NCBI GenBank assembly: GCA_963978905.1
Contig: OZ022260.1
Location: forward strand, 44,661,551 to 44,725,550
DNA length: 64,000 bases
Source of the DNA: Trichostrongylus colubriformis
Taxonomy: Eukaryota > Nematoda > Chromadorea > Rhabditida > Trichostrongylidae
Reading direction: 5' to 3'
The notes beneath the pieces were generated by a model. The model was not told the origin of the DNA and did not search any database. It saw only the letters and a program-made list of their open reading frames with translations. Shown here in pieces: positions 59,301-64,000 of the stretch; position 1 is the stretch's first letter, and every line of letters starts with the position of its first letter. Made by a program: the position numbers and the translations under genes.

Positions 59301-59992
59301 CTGTACGATTCGCGCAGTACTGTGCGATAGCTCAACTGGCATCGTAATCAGGGCACGTACAGTTGTCGAAGAAATTGCCGCTTCAGACGAGCCCTTCCCC
59401 TCAACGGGGACCTATATACGACCCTTACATTCCAACATCTACGTAATCTCTACGGTACCTTCGATTGAACAGCAGACTAAATACTTTATTACCGTAGTTT
59501 TTTGTGTTGATCACCTAAATCCAATCATACTTTCCTACATAACAAGGTCACTTGATGGCACTTTCCGCTTATCATCTAGCTTGGGACCAACTGTTTGTCC
59601 CCACTTCTTTTCTTTTTTTTCAATTTTTTTGTCCCTGCAGTTACGATTCCCTGTCGAATAATCCTCGACTTCCGATGTATCCTAATCGTCAAGTTCAGGG
59701 TGATTACATGAAGATCCTTCCGTTGCTCATCATGGGTATCATGGCACTCTCTGCCGGGACCTGTGCATTTTTTTTACCGGAAACACTCGGTGCCCCACTT
59801 CCAATGACAATAGAAGATGCTGAAAACTTCGGTAAGCCCCTTTCCACACAGAACTTTATTCAGAAATTCAACATTTTTGTAGGAAAACGTCGTGGGTTGT
59901 TCATCGTTACTAACGAACAACGAAAGAAGCGAAAAAGCGCAGTGATGATTGGCAGCCACTCCAGAAAGAAGGCATATAGCGTTCCATCGTAG
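44371..59992 (+). CDS. SLC22-family organic ion transporter (MFS), 5' exon missing
   Basis: Polyspecific plasma-membrane transporter related to C. elegans OCT proteins. Exons: 44371-44448, 46727-46897, 46961-47046, 47280-47358, 49198-49301, 50820-50895, 50972-51050, 51974-52082, 52159-52218, 53281-53410, 54570-54682, 57771-57917, 57987-58054, 58125-58226, 58292-58371, 59641-59831, 59883-59992 (stop TAG). Joins are in phase except 58371/59641, where a small exon or other donor must be missing. About 594 residues. Landmarks: IDFDYVLSQVGEFGPYQIL, large loop with CQTGWEFD, FNLVCDRQ, FLFGWVADKFGRRRS, FLPESPRWLVS, GELYPTVVRAIGMG and FLPETLGAPLP. The 46897/46961 intron is in frame and could be retained, as could 59832-59882. 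No initiator Met precedes the first exon. Introns are rich in MITEs. Confidence 0.9.
44449..46059. other. SLC22 first recognised intron, no bounded element in this part
   Basis: No coding or repeat feature supported; short tRNA-like words occur but do not fold (see rejected list). Confidence 0.35.
46060..46317. mobile_element. GC-rich TIR MITE, family A subtype 2, copy 2
   Basis: 258 bp with long inverted ends (CCTCGAGGGGGTGTGTGCAG ... CTGCACACACCCCCCTCGAGG) and the family A core. In the SLC22 intron upstream of the exon at 46727. Confidence 0.9.
47384..47656. mobile_element. GC-rich TIR MITE, family A subtype 1, copy 2
   Basis: Ends GGGGCGAGCTACTTACGTCA / GGCGTAAGTAGCCCCACCCC and the family A core, with a partly duplicated central segment (GCATGGGTGCAGAAGGC ... 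GGTGGCATGGATGG). It begins 26 bp after the SLC22 exon ending at 47358. Confidence 0.85.
47762..48174. mobile_element. TIR MITE, family G, copy 2
   Basis: 413 bp with inverted ends TTAAAGGCACCATTAGGGG / CCCCTTCTGGTGTCTTTAA. Collinear, inverted match to 9529-9892. No coding capacity. Confidence 0.75.
48349..48484. repeat. short GC-rich foldback
   Basis: GCCGGCGGCAGGGCGTGGCT and the inverse AGCCACACCCTGCCGGCGG flank about 95 bp. Partial similarity to family A, probably a distant relative. Confidence 0.6.
48660..49130. other. SLC22 intron; 153-codon antisense frame, not annotated as a gene
   Basis: The minus-strand frame 48663-49124 is one of the longest in the window but has no recognised domain, no splice partners and lies antisense inside an SLC22 intron. 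A non-coding explanation is preferred. Confidence 0.3.
49318..50343 (-). mobile_element. mariner element, 5'-truncated and frameshifted
   Basis: The minus strand reads YETVRRWLISFSNGEIDMED then KPRTGRPHALDD (HTH and linker), NLVTGDKSWVMYN (first catalytic Asp), LLHDN (second Asp, followed by a frameshift) and IAPSDYHHFRSLKSFLV (third Asp), then SPEFWEKGI near the C terminus. All three Asp of the D,D34D motif survive, but in broken frames. The 3' end carries TTAGGTTGTACAAAAA with a partial local duplication. About 50 N-terminal codons and the other TIR are missing. Confidence 0.9.
50383..50803. mobile_element. TIR element family E, truncated copy 3
   Basis: Matches the second half of the copies at 25330 and 38162 (gatgtgtcacctcaac, ctcactctgggtgcctaag, gataccgtaggtgctctgaa) and ends TTTTTGGCACCCCATATATA. 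The left half and its TIR are gone. Its right end is only 16 bp from the start of the next SLC22 exon (50820). Confidence 0.8.
51208..51532. repeat. foldback repeat with internal CTAGCGCCTTTCTCAAG duplication
   Basis: Outer arms (CTGAATATGTATTGAA, GTGAGACTTGCAA, TTATTCC.AAAGACTCAAAAAG, CACAAAATTGATTGCA) are inverted around about 51385. The word CTAGCGCCTTTCTCAAG occurs twice on the left (51337, 51363) and once inverted on the right. In the SLC22 intron 51051-51973. Confidence 0.8.
52370..52789. mobile_element. palindromic MITE family H, copy 3
   Basis: Ends AATCGTCCAAGGAAAAATGG / TTTTCCATGGACGATT and inner arms GGGTGGACGGGGCC / GGCCCCGCCCACTCGG as in copies at 28125 and 32799. The most diverged of the three. 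SLC22 intron 52219-53280. Confidence 0.8.
53634..53880. mobile_element. TIR MITE, family F, copy 2
   Basis: Ends TTGGGTGTGTACCCTTACGT / ACGTAAGGGTGCACACCCGA, collinear with 9122-9372. SLC22 intron 53411-54569. Confidence 0.85.
55600..56135. repeat. degenerate tandem repeat, about 165-bp period
   Basis: Three diverged units share GATCATCCACYATNGATGG, ACCTGYGGGTGT, GGCGACATYMGCCTTT and TTATCAATTTGG-like words at about 55660, 55810 and 55960. A (TG)n tract lies at 55853 and a C run at 56128. Confidence 0.6.
56829..57305. repeat. tandem repeat, 3.4 units of about 140 bp
   Basis: Unit starts GATATTTGGCGAC recur at 56835, 56976, 57115 and 57254 (periods 141, 139, 139). Each unit contains TTAGCCCCCACGTCGGGGCT and ACACTTGAGTATACATTC. 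Similarity between units is roughly 90 percent by eye. SLC22 intron 54683-57770. Confidence 0.9.
58792..58950. mobile_element. partial copy of the 42810 foldback element
   Basis: TATTTGGTTGAGGAATGAGT and the following sequence match the left end of 42810-44179, including one TAGAGC-N7-GCTCTA motif at 58880-58898 followed by CAAAGGTGCCACT. The match ends after about 150 bp. SLC22 intron 58372-59640. Confidence 0.75.
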
Positions 59993-62036
59993 TGTCCTTC
60001 GTTTGAAGAATGTTGAATAAGTAGTTTTTTCCACTCAAAGTACTCCGATAACTCGATGTCGTACATGTGTAAGGTTTTTTTTCGAAAGGATCAAGAGTGA
60101 GGTTTGCCGAACATGGGATTCGTGACTTAATTCAATATTAAATTGACTTTAAGAGCGTTTGTTTACTATGAATTGAAGTAAACACAAATCAATATACGAT
60201 GAATAAGAAGCAAATATTGAAAAATATATAAAATAGATGAGAATGAAACTCCTACAGACAACGCTACTACAAAGTCACCGATAGGGGTATTGACAAAAAT
60301 CAGGACCAACAATGGAGGTCTTTAGGGTCATAACGCCCTTTTGGAAAACGGTTTTTTCCATTATATGGCGGAACCTACGTGAACCATATAACAAACACTT
60401 CCATTCTTGCTGAGCGGCCCTACGAAGTCAAAAAGGAGTTGAGAAGATTTTTTCAAGAAAACGATTTTACCCACTTATTGTGAGGTACACTCCTCGTTTT
60501 GCTGAAAATCGACAATAGAGGGTAGCCTGGAATTCTTAATGTGATTGCTGCACTTAATATTCATATTCAAGTGTTTACGAACCCAAAAAACGAAAACTCA
60601 AATTTTACAAAAATGGTCCTTAGTGGGGATCGAACCATCAACCCCGTTTTTGGCACTGTTGGGGCCGCGCAGCAAAATGGACATCAGTTATATGATTCTT
60701 GTTTGTACCCCCATACATGCAAAGCACATATCCCCGGAAAGGATGAAGTGCGGTCGAGTCCCGTCCGACACCGAAGCTTTTGCCCATAACTCAGCTTCCT
60801 TGTAGTAACTTTCGCATCGCGAGCTGCGGCGATAAACAGCAGTTATCAAAAATCAAAAATAGCAAAAATTATTTTTCAGAAAGCGTGTCATGATGGAAGA
60901 TCTTCATTGTAAGAAGACATGTTCTGCTGGGACCAGTTTCGGAAAGATAATTCGTGGCGAGCTTTGGGTCAGAAAATGCGTCTTAGATTCTTTACAACCA
61001 CCTCGCCTGAGTCCCTTTCTTGAGGTTGGTGCCAACAGTGAAGTAGACGCATAGCGCAGGGTAAGGTTGGTGACGCTGACATAAGGCCCAATCGTCTGCA
61101 TGCCCTCCAATGATGCAAAGGGTGCGCGCGAAAACACGTCCTCGATGGAGATCAGTGGAGGACCAGGATCTTATTTCATGAGTCTTGGACGGTTGTATTA
61201 CAATGTTTCTGTTCTATTGCGCAATCTAGCATCTTTACTTTCATATTCCACAATCGACCAGAATCGTTCCTGCCGGTGCCTTTAAAGGCACACCTCGCGA
61301 TAAATTGTAAGCGTTGTCACACCTATTGCTGAAAGCAGAGATCTTGATTTTCACATTAGAGAAGAGGTATCAACTATAGGCTCAAGGAACGCCGAAAGCG
61401 AGGTTCCCATAATAAAGTCCTCGTACGGGCACTACAGGCTATAATCGAGACTCTGCTTGTTGGTACCACTCGAATTCTACTATGTCACCTGCTTCGTCCA
61501 GCTGACGTCTTCATTATTGGAATTACTGCTTCAACTTTTCATGATGGTTCGCAAGCTTCCTTCGCCACGTAAATGCCACGTTAAAATTCGGTTCACCAAC
61601 GCCAGGCCTAATTTGGTTCTATGGGTGCGGCTCAGTTGAAGTCGAGCGGGCCAATTGTTCCGAGAATGCGCCGTGATGCAGTAAAAAGTGTGCGGCCTGG
61701 ACAACTACCCTAGGGTCTACCTGCCCCCAAGAGGTAAGTGCCTAGTTTGATTATAGCGTGGTGTACCTTTAAAGATCCTTACAGGAGTAGATTTATAGTC
61801 AAAGGGATGCCACGATCATCGCTAACGCAAGATTCGCAAGATCATGAAACAATAACTTCCCATAATAACTCGTCAAGAGATAGGGGAAACATCCAGTTTT
61901 TTATCTGGCAAGACACAACAATAATTGGATAAATAGCAATAATTCAATAAAACACTAATTCAATAAATAATTCAATAACAGAACCAATAACAGGAAATAT
62001 TTCAATACAGTGAAAGGACCACAATTGAAAAGCGTT
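59993..62036. other. intergenic between converging SLC22 and BLOC1S3-like genes
   Basis: No gene or bounded element recognised. A fragment GGTGCCTTTAAAGGCACACC-TCGCGATAA at about 61276 combines ends of two repeat families. Confidence 0.4.
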
Positions 62037-63657
62037 TCAGATTAGCCGCATCACCTTAACTGTGTTCTGGAAACTTGTCGGTATCAATTTTGCTGCATCC
62101 AAAATTGCTGCAACGCTGTCTTCCAAATGATAAACGACAGTGGAAGCATGACGAAGATGCCCTGATGCACCCTGAACAAAGGTGGCCACAATGTTGCCAT
62201 AACATTACAGAAGTTGATGTGGTCTTACTGCTAACCTGAACGGCGGCAAGGGTGTCGTCCAGACAAGACTCCATATCACTTGCCATATTCATCGTGGGTT
62301 GGACTCTTCGTACAGATGCTGTCAGTACATCTTCCCCCAGCTTCCGCCACCTCTGCTCCAGTTTTTCGTCAACATGAACTCGCGTTCTGCAATGAGGTAA
62401 CTTTCACATCTTTTCCATAGCCCTGACCTCGGAACGGATCACAAGATTCTGCCTCAAGTTGACCTTCTCAAGAAGAAATAACAAGCTAATCTTTGTGATC
62501 TTATAATCAACAATGTTCAAACAATAATGTACTGTAGACAACTGTGATGCATATTGTACATCACATCCTACGCCACGCAAAGATATTTTGAGTCAGGTTT
62601 GGTGGGGTACGGAGATAAAAACCTGCCTCGCCTCTGGATTGAGGTAGAGAAGCAGAATAAGAAAACGTGGAACCTCTGCAAAGAACACGAGCTCGAAACA
62701 CCTTATTGCCCACAAAGGCTAAGAAAGATTTACCAAAAGTGAGGCCCTTTCAGCTGTTTAAAGCCAGGCACGGAATTTTTCGAAGGCTGACAAATGAAAG
62801 TAAGGAGACGGATTCTTGTTTACTGCATACATATCAAAAAGATTTATCAGCGAAGTACTGTGGTGCGACAAGTTTTGCGATACGCACCCTCAGGTACAGG
62901 TCCGTTTCTTCAAAGCTTACCAAATTTCGGTGGCGATCTCGTTCGGGGATCAACCAACCCCAAAATACCGGGAATTCACCGAGCGCTTTTCTTCGGAATC
63001 GAATAAGTTCCAGAGGTCGCCTTCACGAAGAGATCTTAGCACTAAACAATTCAGACAACGACGTGACCATGCCGAAATGGCTGTAATAGTGGCTTTGAGA
63101 CCATTTGCACGACCCTCATCTGCTTCCGACTACATACGCTCACCCTTGCCGTCTTCATCAGTGTGGACGGGGCCATGGCCATGCTGTGTTTTTGAAGGCA
63201 CATTAAAGGATTACCTTGAGTGAGTTGAAGCGCTGATATATGAAATAGGATGTGCTGAGGAATGCGCCGACCAATAAAATCCGAAAGAAACTCTCGAAAA
63301 TGGCGAAAATAAGGCCTTCTGTTATCTGGCCATGGGCGAGTTTACCGCGTAAGGTGAGCCTGCTGGGAGGAACATCTCCGGCGATTGTTCAGATTCAAAG
63401 CTTTTGTGAGATTAGGTATCACGTTTGAAGGATCATGAAGCTTGTAAGCGTCTAGATGAATGAATTATGCCCCTATTCGAAAAAGAAACTATTACTTACC
63501 GCTGTGGAATGGGTCCGTTCTCACAAAGTTCCACAGGAGCTGTGACAGACGTAGAGGGTACATCTGCATTGAGTTCATCGTCGGTTTCTGATGCCTCTCC
63601 TTCAATGACAACAGCTTTGTTTGTACGAGCACGACTGGGATTTCTAGTGGAACTCAT
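62037..63657 (-). CDS. BLOC-1 subunit 3-like protein, three exons
   Basis: Exons 63657-63500, 62386-62236 and 62171-62037 join in phase (CAG CG / A ACG; CAG / GGT) to 147 codons plus TGA. The start reads MSSTRNPSRARTNKAVVIEG then EASETDDE. A Val-Val-x-Gly-Glu-Ala-x-Glu-Thr-Asp block near the N terminus is characteristic of BLOC1S3, a subunit of BLOC-1 in biogenesis of lysosome-related organelles. The rest is helical and coiled-coil-like (VDEKLEQRWRKLGEDVLTAS, MESCLDDTLAAVQ, LRHASTVVYHLEDSVAAILD), fitting a BLOC-1 subunit, though shorter than the human protein (about 202). An AG at 63677-63678 (GTTACAG) lies 19 nt before the ATG and may be a trans-splice acceptor. Gene structure is firm; family assignment is moderate because it rests on the N-terminal motif. 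BORC subunits are the main alternative. Confidence 0.65.
62387..63499. other. intron 1 of the BLOC1S3-like gene
   Basis: Plus-strand frames here (62554-62742 and 62667-63086) look partly protein-like, including a CLLHTYQ segment similar to LLHTCRR in the GIY-YIG remnant at 21791. They may be decayed retroelement sequence. Not resolved. Confidence 0.3.
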
Positions 63658-63829
63658 GTCGGTCTCGAAAAGATTCCTGTAACTTAACTACTTTGACTTT
63701 GTGTAAATTCCGTAACTCTTGTGTTCACGCTGTAGAATCGGAATCTTGGTTCAACCTATCAAGAAACTGTTTTAGAGGCGTAATGAGACCAGAAGAATGA
63801 GACGCATCAATCATATAAGGACGTAAGGA

Positions 63830-64000
63830 AAGTTTTGGCCGGTTTTTGCATTTCCAACATCGGGAAATCATAATCGCTCCAGAGAGCACCTTTTCTCACA
63901 AAATGAGCACCATTCGATTCGCTCCACGCTACACTTTTGGCAGCATCATGCATACTTGCGTATTTACTATATCTATGCATCTTACTTTGATGAAGGGGTG
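63830..64000 (-). mobile_element. 5' part of a Tc1-like element, cut by the window end
   Basis: Matches 16605-16755 (TTTTGGCCGGTTTT, ACACTTTTGGCAG-ATCATG, ATACTTGC). On the minus strand both copies read KYAS(M/I)HDAAKSVA, resembling the helix-turn-helix/linker portion of the transposase whose C-terminal half is seen at 16178-16390. Related sequence may continue beyond 64000. Confidence 0.55.

Noticed and set aside
60610..60680. Inverse of a T-arm-like word (GTGGGGATCGAACC)
   Set aside because: No matching acceptor stem or anticodon arm could be drawn on the minus strand.
1..64000. CRISPR array, operon or prophage
   Set aside because: No direct-repeat/spacer arrays or bacterial gene organisation; introns and mariner/Tc1 elements show a eukaryotic nuclear genome.

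Overview
This window is a piece of a large, transposon-rich nematode genome. The evidence is split genes with phase-consistent short exons, TTTCAG-type acceptors, short introns of 53-160 bp next to kilobase introns, AG acceptors a few bases before start codons that suit spliced-leader trans-splicing, a DYF-1/IFT70 gene close to the Caenorhabditis protein, and many Tc1/mariner remnants. A strongylid or hookworm-like (clade V) worm is my inference; nothing here proves the species.

Layout. 1-781: five tandem tRNA-Thr(TGT) genes. 3402-24586, minus strand: a complete 21-exon dyf-1 (IFT70/TTC30) gene. Every exon joins in phase to give 649 codons, and a perfect 14-bp X-box (24673-24686) lies about 87 bp upstream of its ATG. 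26311-26944, minus: a predicted two-exon gene for a 53-residue protein with a DPY-30/RIIa-like helix. About 27-44 kb: mostly repeats (MITEs, mariner and Tc1 remnants, two very long palindromes), plus one weak secreted-peptide candidate at 31370-31667. 44371-59992, plus: an SLC22-type organic cation/anion transporter in at least 17 exons. Its initiator exon is not identified and one 3' junction is unresolved. 62037-63657, minus: a three-exon, 147-residue BLOC-1 subunit 3-like gene.

Repeats make up most of the non-exonic sequence. I see at least nine TIR/MITE families, usually two to three copies each, and six or more Tc1/mariner transposase remnants, none with an intact reading frame. There are also two inverted-repeat elements with arms of about 475 and 680 bp and a tandem array of about 140 bp period. 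Several insertions are nested, and one transporter intron is almost entirely transposon.

The genes are not an obvious pathway. The clearest functional link is the ciliary dyf-1 with its X-box. The neighbouring 53-residue gene has a fold type also used in cilia and signalling scaffolds, but the connection is only suggestive. All gene models come from reading the sequence by eye, with no transcript or database support.
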